In this document: piece after piece, positions 17,665 through 25,901 of the stretch
Position numbering within the stretch: the first letter of the stretch is position 1
Layout of the letters: each line of letters starts with the position of its first letter
Origin: Candidatus Microgenomates bacterium
Lineage (GTDB): Bacteria; Patescibacteriota; Microgenomatia; JACPZF01
DNA: 43,831 nt
Assembly: GCA_016199065.1 (NCBI GenBank)
Contig: JACQHK010000047.1
Coordinates: forward strand, 1 to 43,831
Direction of reading: 5' to 3'
Notes under the pieces: generated by a model
Seen by the model: only the letters and a program-made list of their open reading frames with translations
What the model was told of the DNA's origin: nothing
Database searches by the model: none
Translations under genes and position numbers: made by a program

Positions 17665-18760
17665 AAGTTATTATTTTTTCTGATGATTCTCTCATTTTTT
17701 CCAAAATTTTCTTTGCTTCTTTTTCATCAGCAAATCTGGGTTGTGCATAGTCTTCAATAATCACCGGGTAAAAGCGTACAGATTCTAAATATTTATCGTT
17801 AAAAGTATAAACTCCTACCACTCCCTCTCTGGTTTCCCGAGACCACATCTGGTCGAAAACAAAATTGCCGTGGGCGTAGGTAATTAATTTATCTTTATAA
17901 ATTTCGACACCCTGTACCCAATGAGGATGATTACCGATAATCAGATCCGCTCCTAAGTCGATGGCCTTTTGCCCTAATTCTCTTTGCCTGTCTGATGGAT
18001 CATAGACATATTCTACCCCCCAATGAAACTGCACAATCAGAAAATCAACTTTTGGCCTTAACTGCTTAATTTCTTTTTCCATTATTCCCATATCTGCCCA
18101 AGAGACTCCTTGTTCTTCGGCACCAATATCGTTGTATCCTAAAAAGCCAAACTTTTTATCGTTAACGGTTAATATCGCCGGTGAATTATTACCGGTAACA
18201 CTGATGCTGTTTTTTTGTAAAATTTCTTGGGTTTCTTTTACACCCTCTAGACGATGGTTTCCCGTGTGATTGTTGGCTAAATTCACAATATCCACCCCGG
18301 AAAAAATTAAACCCTCCACGCTTCTTCCATCACCGCAAAAAATCATTCCTTCCTGAGTTGTAGGACAATCTTTTAACAGGGGTGTTTCCAGATTAGTAAA
18401 AGTCAGGTCACCTGATTTGAGTAATCCAACTGTTTTTTCAAAGGGAAAGGTAAAGTTATTTTTACTCACCATTTTATAATTTACCGTTCTGGCAGGAAGC
18501 ACGTCTCCGGTGGCAACTAAAATATATTTTCCTTCTTCTTTTTGCGGCAGGACCTGAGGGTCCTGGTAGGAAAAAATTTCTTCAGGGGTAAAGTCTTTAA
18601 TGTTTTGATAATCCTGTGGTTTTGAGGTTACCACAATTTTTGCAGGAGAAAAAATATTCAATTGTCTCTCTTGTAAGAGTTGACTTTTAAAAAAATTAGC
18701 AGAATAAATTACAATTATCACTACCAGCAAAACCGGAATGAGTAAGAATCCTTTTTTCAT
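17657..18760 (-). CDS. CapA-family (PGA_cap) metallophosphatase-like membrane protein
   Basis: N-terminal signal anchor (about 5-25), then a calcineurin-like CapA domain: LVATGDVLPAR, FTNLETPL, IVNLANNHTGNH, FLIVQFHWGVEY, LIIGNHPHWVQG and YAHGNFVFDQMW provide the D/N/H metal ligands. CapA proteins take part in poly-gamma-glutamate or related envelope polymer synthesis. No capBC partner lies nearby, so the ligand here is unknown. Located outside the membrane. It follows the zincin-like gene by 14 bp and overlaps the methyltransferase by 8 nt. Confidence 0.9.
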   Translation of the reverse strand: MKKGFLLIPVLLVVIIVIYSANFFKSQLLQERQLNIFSPAKIVVTSKPQDYQNIKDFTPEEIFSYQDPQVLPQKEEGKYILVATGDVLPARTVNYKMVSKNNFTFPFEKTVGLLKSGDLTFTNLETPLLKDCPTTQEGMIFCGDGRSVEGLIFSGVDIVNLANNHTGNHRLEGVKETQEILQKNSISVTGNNSPAILTVNDKKFGFLGYNDIGAEEQGVSWADMGIMEKEIKQLRPKVDFLIVQFHWGVEYVYDPSDRQRELGQKAIDLGADLIIGNHPHWVQGVEIYKDKLITYAHGNFVFDQMWSRETREGVVGVYTFNDKYLESVRFYPVIIEDYAQPRFADEKEAKKILEKMRESSEKIITYD

Positions 18761-18774
18761 AAAGTAATTTATAC

Positions 18775-19926
18775 TTAGGCGCTGTGGTAATCCATTTTTA
18801 TAACATCCATCACTCTCTGTAAGGGAGACATCTTAAATCTTTGATTAATCATTTCTGCATGGTTCTGAAATTGGGCTTCGAAGCCTGGGCGGATACCAAT
18901 TTTTACCACCTGGTCAAAGTTGGTACCGTTTCTTACCTGTCTTCCAAAACTCCTCGCATCTATCTCATCAGGGCTGGTAAAGTAGGTTAAGACAGAAGCG
19001 GCAGTTGCCGAAGTTATAAAAGGTAAATGCTCTGTAGCCGGAATGCCTAAAACTCTTCCGATCTGAAGGACAGAAGAAACTGCCATTCCGGCTGCAAGCG
19101 GAACACCCATCTGATAAGCTTTTGATAAAACAGTGTGTCTGTTTTTTTGAGCAACGTGCCTTGTTTCATGACCCAAATATTCTTTAAAACGCTGAGCAAC
19201 AGTTTCGTGATATAACCCGGCATCCATCTCTTTTGACCCAAATAAATCGTCGCTTTTAATCTGATGTGTAACTAAACGATAAGCCTGATGAGGAAAAAAG
19301 ATAATTCTGTTTTTAGATAAATTCACCGGTCCATAGGCAGCAAAGGACAGAGTTTTATCAATAAACCAGGAAGAATAATAAGAAACTGCTTCTTTAAGAT
19401 TTGTAAACCCGTGTGATATTTTTTCCCGGGAAATATTTTTCCGTAAAAAGGAGGCAGCTCTTATTCTCCGGTTCTTGTTTAATACTTTTGTTTTAACACC
19501 ATCTGTTGGTTCAACCCCCATCAAAAAATCTTTAAAAGCGGCCAATGTTTCATGAACGCGATGAGAAATTTCCGGCAGTTTTACATCCATCAATGGACTG
19601 CCCGAGGAAAGCGTCTGACCGGCCATCTCCTGAAAATCCTGATAATCAATAATCAAACTCAAACCATTTTTAGGAAGTTTTACTCCCATTTCGCAAACGA
19701 AATCGTAGAGTCTTTCGGCGTCGACTTCCATCACGATGGGGCAGTTTTCCTGGTTTCCTCTTTGTTCAACACTTACTGCTCCGTTTTTGCCGCGAAATGT
19801 TTCTCTTATAAAGGGAATAGGATCATAGGCAGGGCCAACCGTTCCTTCTTCAAGAATTACACCGCTAGCTCTTCTTGGGGAAAACCGTTGTTCTATTTCT
19901 GTTAACCCAGTTTTATTCTCTGACAT
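18775..19926 (-). CDS. Putative membrane zinc metalloprotease-like protein (HExxH)
   Basis: Family not recognised by name. It contains GHETRHVAQ (H253, E254, H257), a textbook HExxH zinc site, followed 64 residues later by SPDEIDARSF, where E321 fits the third ligand as in M48/gluzincin-like proteins with an ExxxDA helix. Between them lie two hydrophobic helices (about 268-288 and 296-315). The first about 240 residues are soluble and unassigned, with no signal peptide. AAAGGTGA lies about 10 nt before the ATG. It leads the CapA-methyltransferase operon, so it could process or quality-control envelope proteins; this is inference. Confidence 0.65.
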   Translation of the reverse strand: MSENKTGLTEIEQRFSPRRASGVILEEGTVGPAYDPIPFIRETFRGKNGAVSVEQRGNQENCPIVMEVDAERLYDFVCEMGVKLPKNGLSLIIDYQDFQEMAGQTLSSGSPLMDVKLPEISHRVHETLAAFKDFLMGVEPTDGVKTKVLNKNRRIRAASFLRKNISREKISHGFTNLKEAVSYYSSWFIDKTLSFAAYGPVNLSKNRIIFFPHQAYRLVTHQIKSDDLFGSKEMDAGLYHETVAQRFKEYLGHETRHVAQKNRHTVLSKAYQMGVPLAAGMAVSSVLQIGRVLGIPATEHLPFITSATAASVLTYFTSPDEIDARSFGRQVRNGTNFDQVVKIGIRPGFEAQFQNHAEMINQRFKMSPLQRVMDVIKMDYHSA

Positions 19927-19947
19927 GAAATCATTTATTCACCTTTG

Positions 19948-20364
19948 CTATTTCCGGCAATCTTTACATAAACCATAAAATTCCAGTGAGTGATGTTTAA
20001 TCAGAAATTCTGAGCGCTTGGTAATTTTTTCTTCCAGAGTCTCTAAAGAACAATTTTCAATATCTTCAATCTTTCCGCAATTTTGACAGACCAAATGATG
20101 GTGATGCTTTAACGAGGATAACTCATAACGATATTTGCCTTCATGAAGCTCCAGTTTTTTTACCAAACCGACCGTTAAAAATGAGTCCAAAACCCGATAC
20201 ACGGTTGTCAGATTGGTTTTTAAATCTTTCTTTTTTAAATAGTTCATGATTTCCAAAACATCCACCGGTTCAGAATTTTTTTGTAAAAATTCCAAAATCG
20301 CCACCCTTGCAGCGGTGTTTTTTAGGTGATTATTTTTAATCAGTTGTATCGGCTCTATTTTCAT
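19948..20364 (-). CDS. Fur-family metal- or peroxide-responsive repressor
   Basis: 138 residues. Winged-helix part (1-80) with the recognition helix TNLTTVYRVLDSF; C-terminal dimerisation part with HHHHLVCQNCGKIEDIE (regulatory metal site plus C93/C96) and GLCKDC (C133/C136), the two CxxC pairs of the structural zinc site. The sequence does not decide between Fur, PerR and Zur. The promoter box TGCTAAAAT ends 7 nt before the ATG, so the mRNA is probably leaderless. It is a single gene, 21 bp downstream of the zincin gene start, so its targets may include the neighbouring operon. Confidence 0.93.
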   Translation of the reverse strand: MKIEPIQLIKNNHLKNTAARVAILEFLQKNSEPVDVLEIMNYLKKKDLKTNLTTVYRVLDSFLTVGLVKKLELHEGKYRYELSSLKHHHHLVCQNCGKIEDIENCSLETLEEKITKRSEFLIKHHSLEFYGLCKDCRK

Positions 20365-20371
20365 ACCCCGT

Positions 20372-20380
20372 ATTTTAGCA
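20372..20380 (-). promoter_or_regulatory. Extended -10 box of the Fur-family gene, leaderless
   Basis: TGCTAAAAT on the minus strand with only 7 nt to the ATG, placing the predicted transcript start at the A of the start codon. Confidence 0.5.
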
Positions 20381-20424
20381 AATTATCATCCACATTGGAG
20401 GCTGTAAGAGATTTAGAGGTCAAA

Positions 20425-21054
20425 TTATTTATAGATCACCATTAAATGATCGCTGGATTGGGCAGCATTGATCGACCAGGCGGGTAATAATTTTTCCCAG
20501 GGAATTTTATATCGGGTGTCTTTTTTGTCACGATCAGGGTTTATTACGAAAGCGTTTTCTTCGTCATAACCTTCAATAATATAATAGTGTCCGTTGTGCC
20601 AGTTCTTCCAATAAGTATTTAACGAAGCAGTGTTGGCAGAAATAAAAACCGGATTTTTCTTATCAAGCCAGGATTGCACACGACTGATTTTGGGCTGTTC
20701 CCAGATTAATTCTCCACCTTTTTCTACGTAATTTTTACAGGTTTGAAAGGTAGATTTATGCCCAGGAGAAAGCTTAATCTTGCGGAAATAATCAAGTGTA
20801 ATTCTGGTACCGAAGGGTAAATTTAAGGAAGCAAAAAGAGGAAGGTGTAAAGTGTACGCAGTTGCTTTGTAACCTTTTTCCATCGCCAACACCGCCAGGT
20901 CCGTTGAATAAGTACCAAAACTATGCATCTTTACTTTTTTGGCAAGTTCTTTCTCAGTAACTTTTTCTCCGTAAAAACCAAGGATCATCCGCAAAACTGC
21001 CACACCGCAAGTCAGACTGCGTTCCTGTTCAAAAAAGGGAACGTTGAGAATCAT
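20425..21054 (-). CDS. C39-like cysteine peptidase family protein
   Basis: Papain-fold protein of the peptidase C39-like group: nucleophile C16 in SLTCGVAVLRMIL, catalytic H156 in NGHYYIIEGYD, and acidic D174 in FVINPD. No signal peptide, no membrane helix and no ABC transporter domain, so it is a stand-alone cytoplasmic or unusually exported enzyme rather than a bacteriocin exporter. It starts 3 bp after the aldehyde dehydrogenase stop codon and is surely cotranscribed with it. Substrate unknown. Confidence 0.82.
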   Translation of the reverse strand: MILNVPFFEQERSLTCGVAVLRMILGFYGEKVTEKELAKKVKMHSFGTYSTDLAVLAMEKGYKATAYTLHLPLFASLNLPFGTRITLDYFRKIKLSPGHKSTFQTCKNYVEKGGELIWEQPKISRVQSWLDKKNPVFISANTASLNTYWKNWHNGHYYIIEGYDEENAFVINPDRDKKDTRYKIPWEKLLPAWSINAAQSSDHLMVIYK

Positions 21055-21057
21055 AAA

Positions 21058-22431
21058 TTACTTGTTCTTTGCCACAATCTTGATTTGGGTTACTTCGGCA
21101 AAACCGTATTTTCCGTGTTCTCTGCCGAAACCAGAGTTTTTGTATCCCCCGAAGGGATTAAAGGGCATAATGTAGTTGACCCCGTTCACACTCACCATTC
21201 CCGCTTCGAGAGCAGAAGAAACTCGGGTGGCTTTTTCTTTATCTTTAGTAAAAACATAAGAACCCAAACCATAAGCCGTACCGTTGGCCAAGGCCACCGC
21301 TTCTTCTTCTGTATTAAATTTTACAATCGGCAAAACCGGCCCGAAAACTTCCTCGTTCCAGATCCTCATGTCTTTGGTCACACCGGTTATCACCGTGGGT
21401 TCAAAAAAAGCACCTCCCAATTTTTTCTCCAAAGAATGTCCGCCCGTTTCAATTTTGGCACCCTGCACAAAAGCGTCCTTAACTTGTTCAAGAAGTAAAT
21501 CGAGTTGCCTTTTGGCCACCAAGGGACCAATCTGCGTTTCTTTATCATCGGCTTTCCCGATTTTTTTAGAACTAAAAATCTTGGTTACTTTTTTAACCAC
21601 TTCGTCAAAAACTTCTTCCCCAACAATCAATCTTTTTAACCCGTCGCAACACTGACCCGCGTTTAATAATCTCTGCTCACACACCCCGCTGGTTGCCTGA
21701 TCCAAATCGGCATCGCTAAAAATTATTCCCGGGGCAGAACCACCGAGTTCCATCACCGCCTTGATAAATTTCCTGCCCGCGGTTTCATACAAATATTTTC
21801 CGGTTTTGGTACTGCCCGTAAAGGCAATCATATTAATGTTGTCATTAACCAGAAGTTTCCCAACTTCACCATTTCCATAAACTTCGTTAAAAACTCCCGT
21901 GGGCAGATGGTGGTTTAACACGTACTCGATAAATTTTCCAGACAGTGGGCATTCTTCCGAGTGTTTAAAAACCAAGGTGTTGCCGGCGACCAAACTTTGC
22001 AATCCTCCCCAAACAAAATTAGCAAAGGGGAAATTCCAGGGAACAATCACTGCTGCCACACCGATAGGTTCATAAAAAACCTGGTGAATTTCTGTGTCGT
22101 TTTCAAAAGTGGTTTCGGGGGATAAATATTTTTCGGCGTTGTCGAAATACCAATTCGCGTAATCCATCGTGCCGTCCACGTCAATCAAAGCTTCCGACAA
22201 AGGCATTCCCATTTCGCGGCTTTCCAGAAGCGCCAATTCTTTTTTCCTCTCCAAAAACTCACCAAAAGCTTTTCTTAACATCTCCACCCTTTTTGCTACT
22301 CCTAATTCTCTCCATTCTTTTCTCATCTGTTGCGCGAGTGCTACTTTTTGCGAAACTTTTTCTTTGGTCGATACAACCACTTCTCCGAGAAGTTCATAAG
22401 TTGAGGGATTTATGGATTTTAGGGTTTGCAT
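21058..22431 (-). CDS. NAD(P)-dependent aldehyde dehydrogenase (succinate-semialdehyde type)
   Basis: Oxidises an aldehyde to the acid. All ALDH landmarks are present: VPWNFPFANFVWGGLQSL, KHSEECPLSG, FTGSTKTGK, the general-base ELGGSAPGI, the catalytic cysteine in NAGQCC (C262 in the GQxC frame; C261 also present), EEVFGPVLPI and NPFGGYKNSGFGREHG. The overall pattern is nearest to succinate-semialdehyde dehydrogenases of the Sad/YneI kind, but the substrate is not certain. An extended -10 box lies 8 nt before the ATG, so the mRNA is probably leaderless. The C39-like gene follows in the operon. Confidence 0.93.
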   Translation of the reverse strand: MQTLKSINPSTYELLGEVVVSTKEKVSQKVALAQQMRKEWRELGVAKRVEMLRKAFGEFLERKKELALLESREMGMPLSEALIDVDGTMDYANWYFDNAEKYLSPETTFENDTEIHQVFYEPIGVAAVIVPWNFPFANFVWGGLQSLVAGNTLVFKHSEECPLSGKFIEYVLNHHLPTGVFNEVYGNGEVGKLLVNDNINMIAFTGSTKTGKYLYETAGRKFIKAVMELGGSAPGIIFSDADLDQATSGVCEQRLLNAGQCCDGLKRLIVGEEVFDEVVKKVTKIFSSKKIGKADDKETQIGPLVAKRQLDLLLEQVKDAFVQGAKIETGGHSLEKKLGGAFFEPTVITGVTKDMRIWNEEVFGPVLPIVKFNTEEEAVALANGTAYGLGSYVFTKDKEKATRVSSALEAGMVSVNGVNYIMPFNPFGGYKNSGFGREHGKYGFAEVTQIKIVAKNK

Positions 22432-22439
22432 GTGATGAA

Positions 22440-22448
22440 ATTATAGCA
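22440..22448 (-). promoter_or_regulatory. Extended -10 box of the aldehyde dehydrogenase operon
   Basis: TGCTATAAT on the minus strand, 8 nt before the ATG at 22431. A perfect extended -10 with no room for a Shine-Dalgarno leader. Confidence 0.6.
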
Positions 22449-22469
22449 AAAAATTTATGAGATGATCTG

Positions 22470-23636
22470 TTAAGAATTTTGGTTGATAATATTTTTTGCG
22501 CGCTGGTATATTTGATCAAATGTAATAATCTCTGGTCTAAACAAATTTTTTCTAAAATATTCGAAGCACGATAATTTATCGGTATTACCAATTTCCCCGT
22601 TTTCATCTGTAAATTCGTCTCTCATGCTCCCCATCAGTAAAAAGCATTTTGGTTCGAAGCAAAATACCTCCTCTCCTGTTCTATTACCATTGTCATCCTT
22701 TATCTCTATTAGTTCAGTAATATTACCAACTGTTATTCTTATATATTGTTGACACTGGGCAATTGCTCCAGTAAGTTCATCGCTTACTTGCCAAACATTA
22801 CTTATTCTATACATTTTATCATTCATCAATCTCTTTTTGTGTGTTTTTATTTCGACAATATTAAAAAACTGTGCAATCCCCAAAGTTTTCAATATACCAT
22901 CAGGTTTTTTCCCATGACTTAAAAAATCGTTTCCTTTTAATACTTGTTGTAGTTGTTCTTTCTTGATTGCGGCATTGAATACATACTCAAGACCATAACC
23001 GAAAATCCATTTATTGTCTTCAAAAAATTGTTGCCAAACATCTTCGTCTCTTTGCTTTTTCCACTCACTTTTTATTTTAGCAAAAGCGTTCGCGTCTTCT
23101 AATAAATTTTTAAAAAAATCAAGTGATTTTCTTTTTTTCGAAATATTTCCAATATCTCCCATATTAATTAAACCCCTGGACTCTGCTAGCTCGGCAATAA
23201 TTTTAAACCCTTTCTCATCAGACAAAATCGTTGTTAAATGCTTCTTTAATTTTGTCTCGTCCTTAATCACGCCCGCATCTAATATAAGACTTCTATTTGA
23301 TACTGAGGTAAGATCTAGAGAGGAAAAGATTTGAAGCAAATTCAATACACCTTTAAATCCTAATGTAGATAAATTAATTTTCTCAACCAATTTTCCGTTT
23401 GATAGTTTTGATATTTGAACCCCCGTAATTGCTTCATCGTGCGCGATGTAAGTAAGACGAACTTCTATTTTGGGAGATATAACCAGTCCTACGTCATAAT
23501 AAAGATCTTCTTCATTAAAAACAGTACTTACATATTTACCTTCACCCTTAGGAAAATCTGCTACGTAAATTTTCCCAATTTTTTTATTAGCTATGATAGT
23601 AGACTCGTCTGCTTGAAAAAAATCAAAAATTCCCAT
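22470..23636 (-). CDS. sduA: Shedu-type (SduA, DUF4263) anti-phage nuclease
   Basis: The C-terminal half matches Shedu: EDVWQQFFEDNKWIFG, HGKKPDGIL, FNIVEIKTH, VWQVSDELTGAIAQCQQYI, KCFLLMGS and ITFDQIYQRA. The PD-(D/E)xK nuclease core is D246 (PDGIL), E262 and K264 (EIK). The N-terminal about 170 residues are the variable sensing part. Shedu is a single-gene defence system whose nuclease acts on invading DNA. 388 residues is in the normal range. It is monocistronic, 200 bp downstream of the restriction-modification pair. Its base composition is more AT-rich than the housekeeping genes, which fits acquisition by transfer. Confidence 0.9.
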   Translation of the reverse strand: MGIFDFFQADESTIIANKKIGKIYVADFPKGEGKYVSTVFNEEDLYYDVGLVISPKIEVRLTYIAHDEAITGVQISKLSNGKLVEKINLSTLGFKGVLNLLQIFSSLDLTSVSNRSLILDAGVIKDETKLKKHLTTILSDEKGFKIIAELAESRGLINMGDIGNISKKRKSLDFFKNLLEDANAFAKIKSEWKKQRDEDVWQQFFEDNKWIFGYGLEYVFNAAIKKEQLQQVLKGNDFLSHGKKPDGILKTLGIAQFFNIVEIKTHKKRLMNDKMYRISNVWQVSDELTGAIAQCQQYIRITVGNITELIEIKDDNGNRTGEEVFCFEPKCFLLMGSMRDEFTDENGEIGNTDKLSCFEYFRKNLFRPEIITFDQIYQRAKNIINQNS

Positions 23637-23703
23637 TGTTTTTGGTTAAAGCATGTTAATATAGGCATATTTTACACCAAGGAAATTAGTAAGCAAAAAA
23701 TAT

Positions 23704-23727
23704 TTATCTCACCTTAAACAATTCTCT
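23704..23727 (-). pseudogene. Displaced macroglobulin 3'-end remnant, distal copy
   Basis: Minus strand encodes VYPDRELFKVR-stop. Its 24 bp align with the last 24 bp of the macroglobulin gene (25991-26014) with five differences by eye. No start codon or longer homologous frame is visible. It sits between Shedu and the methyltransferase, 36 bp from a 32-bp palindrome. Confidence 0.5.
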
Positions 23728-23763
23728 ATCAGGATAAACCGAACCCAAAGATTCCGTACGTAA

Positions 23764-23795
23764 GTAATTCCCACACTCCAGTGCGCGAGAATTAC
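23764..23795. repeat. 32-bp palindromic repeat, copy 1
   Basis: GTAATTCCC...GAGAATTAC with inner CACT/AGTG pairing. Identical to copy 2 (25902-25933) except one base in an arm. It starts 44 nt after the methyltransferase stop and may also act as its terminator, though no U-run follows. Confidence 0.8.
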
Positions 23796-23838
23796 TGACA
23801 AACAAGTTTTCTCCCAATTAGTCCCACATTTCCAACTA

Positions 23839-24723
23839 TTAACATTTCGGAAAATTTATTTGCTCTAATGTAAAATTAAAGTTTTCGCTTTCATCTTTGA
23901 GCCTTTTGACAGAAGTAAAGCAATAATCAAGATTATTATCCACAAGAATTGCATTTCTCCCTAAACGAACCGCAGCAATCGCTGTTGTTCCCGAACCCCC
24001 AAAAGGATCCACTATGGTACCACCATTAGGTGATAATAGTTTAATAAAAAAAGATGGCAATCCCACTGGGAAAACGGCGGGGTGATTATAATTTTTTCCA
24101 ACAAGAGGAAGCACTATTACGTTTGAAGGCAACACGTCTTTTTTTCCAATCCATCTCGAAAGGTCTCTACCGAATCCGCTGTTATTTTCGGAATTATGCC
24201 TGGCGAGATCTTTTCCATTTAATTTTGAGAGACGGGATTCCGCCCAATCACCTAGCGATATTTTTACAGCGTTCTGATTGATATAAGGTTTTGTAGTTTT
24301 AGCTAAATGAAAACAATACTCCCAACCATCCCTTAATCGTGTTGGCCAATAACCCGGCATTGGATTTGTTTTGTACCAAATATAATCTTCAATCGCGAAC
24401 CATCCCAGTTCTGACAGTTTTTCGATAGTTTTCCAAACGTATCTATTTCTTACTCCATTTTCTACCTTATCTTTTATGTTAATTACCAAACTACCATTTG
24501 GTTTTAGAATATGGAAAAATGCATTGTGAAAGCTTGAAAACCATTCTACAAATTCGTCCGGGCTTATACTATCATAATGCTTCTTGCGAGCATCTGCGTA
24601 TGGTGGAGAAGTTATAATTAAATCAGCTATTTGACCTAATGGAGGCAAAACACTTCTGCTATCGCCAAAGATAATATTACACTTTACTTTTGTCCTCTTT
24701 ATACTTTTAGACTTGTTAACCAT
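23839..24723 (-). CDS. Type II DNA methyltransferase, beta class, probably N4-cytosine
   Basis: Motif IV TSPPY (38-42) comes first, and motif I DPFGGSGTTAIAA lies near residue 240; this order defines the beta class. TSPPY favours N4-cytosine over N6-adenine methylation. The target-recognition region between them includes YWPTRLRDGWEYCFHL and NHPAVFP, a common pattern of such enzymes. At 294 residues it is a complete stand-alone methyltransferase. It follows the presumed endonuclease by 6 bp, so it should protect the site the neighbour cuts. Recognition sequence unknown. Confidence 0.92.
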   Translation of the reverse strand: MVNKSKSIKRTKVKCNIIFGDSRSVLPPLGQIADLIITSPPYADARKKHYDSISPDEFVEWFSSFHNAFFHILKPNGSLVINIKDKVENGVRNRYVWKTIEKLSELGWFAIEDYIWYKTNPMPGYWPTRLRDGWEYCFHLAKTTKPYINQNAVKISLGDWAESRLSKLNGKDLARHNSENNSGFGRDLSRWIGKKDVLPSNVIVLPLVGKNYNHPAVFPVGLPSFFIKLLSPNGGTIVDPFGGSGTTAIAAVRLGRNAILVDNNLDYCFTSVKRLKDESENFNFTLEQINFPKC

Positions 24724-24729
24724 TTTTAA

Positions 24730-25668
24730 CTAATTAGTAGCAATAAACTTCATAAATTTAATTTTATCTATCTTCCTTTCTTCGTTTAATAAATTAAGTT
24801 TTTTAAATCTTTCTTTTAATAAGAGTGAGCATTCTTTTCTGTTTTTCAACGTGTAAAATGGCAAATACTTGCTTACTAGAGACATTGACAATTTATATAT
24901 ATCAGTAGCCGGCCGACCTGTTATATATGGGAATAAAAATCCTGGTTCCCACGATTCACAGTTTGGAGAGTATGGTAGTCCTTGATTGTTTAATTTTATG
25001 TGTCTGCTTTCCTTATATTCTTTAACTTTCCCATTTGGAGGAGTCGCATAACCAAACACACAAATATATGGCCTTGTAACATTAATCTCTGATTTTGCAA
25101 TATTTTCTAGTCTTAAAATAACTCCTGGTATATCTTGTCCACCAACAGTATCTGATGATTTTTTTACTGATGCATATAATCTCAATCCCGAAGAATATTT
25201 TGGAGTTTTTAAATCAGCAACTAGATCACCTTCTCTTGACCCATCAAAAACCGCTTCGATATTTGAATTTTTTGCATTTGAGCTTATCCTCATCAACTCG
25301 ATGGCCAGATATTGATAAAAAACACCAATCTTCATTCTTTGACGTTGCATTTCGTGAGGAATTGCATCTAAATCAAATATCTCGTCGACTTCGCAAGAAG
25401 AATAAAAAAAGGGCGAAAGTATGGGGCAACTTCTTAGTTTCAAATGTTTTATACATAAATCAACGAGTTCTTTCGGGGAAGAATTAACTCGTCTAAGACT
25501 TCCTTTTTTGTCTGTTATTGTTCTCTTAAAAGCAATTTCTACCGCTACTAATACTTCCTTATCTGTTAATGGAAGGTCTTGTTTTGGAAATAGACCATGT
25601 GCTGACAAAAGAGTATCTCCTTCTCTGGGATATGGTTGTAATGTAAATTTATTTCTACTCGAAGGCAT
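24730..25668 (-). CDS. Probable cognate type II restriction endonuclease
   Basis: No family named with certainty. It precedes the methyltransferase by 6 bp in the same operon, and its size (312) fits a type II endonuclease. A plausible PD-(D/E)xK-like centre is EGDLVAD (D148) followed about 20 residues on by LYASVKKSSDTVGGQD (K169/K170), with an acidic E139 before it. The pairing with an N4-cytosine methyltransferase recalls the Cfr9I/XcyI (CCCGGG) group, but that is recollection, not a test. AT-rich codon use suggests recent transfer. It lies between two macroglobulin-tail repeats. Confidence 0.65.
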   Translation of the reverse strand: MPSSRNKFTLQPYPREGDTLLSAHGLFPKQDLPLTDKEVLVAVEIAFKRTITDKKGSLRRVNSSPKELVDLCIKHLKLRSCPILSPFFYSSCEVDEIFDLDAIPHEMQRQRMKIGVFYQYLAIELMRISSNAKNSNIEAVFDGSREGDLVADLKTPKYSSGLRLYASVKKSSDTVGGQDIPGVILRLENIAKSEINVTRPYICVFGYATPPNGKVKEYKESRHIKLNNQGLPYSPNCESWEPGFLFPYITGRPATDIYKLSMSLVSKYLPFYTLKNRKECSLLLKERFKKLNLLNEERKIDKIKFMKFIATN

Positions 25669-25812
25669 TTATTTTTAATATACAAATTAAATAATTAAGT
25701 GAATTGCTAAAAATATATTCGTATTAAATTACTTCACAAGAAAAAAAGCAACATAGGCGATTGCCACCCACCTGCAAGGCGCGGTAGATTCATATCTGTA
25801 GAATAAACACCT

Positions 25813-25836
25813 CTATCTTACCTCAAACCATCCCCC
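25813..25836 (-). pseudogene. Displaced macroglobulin 3'-end remnant, proximal copy
   Basis: Minus strand encodes SGNSDGGWFEVR-stop, against SGHSDGGWFEVR-stop at the real gene end. Over these codons the DNA differs mainly at third positions (TCC/TCT, GAC/GAT, GGA/GGG, GTG/GTA) plus one CAC/AAT change. So it derives from a divergent macroglobulin allele that evolved as coding sequence. Similarity fades upstream of about a dozen codons. Confidence 0.75.
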
Positions 25837-25901
25837 ATCAGAATTGCCAGAATCACACTGTCTGAAAAGATGAATATAAAACTATTAGCAATAAAAGTGA
25901 A

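Noticed and set aside
21058-22431. Plus-strand ORFs opposite the aldehyde dehydrogenase (21284-21655, 22169-22399)
   Set aside because: Antisense shadows without protein-family pattern; the minus-strand gene is intact throughout.
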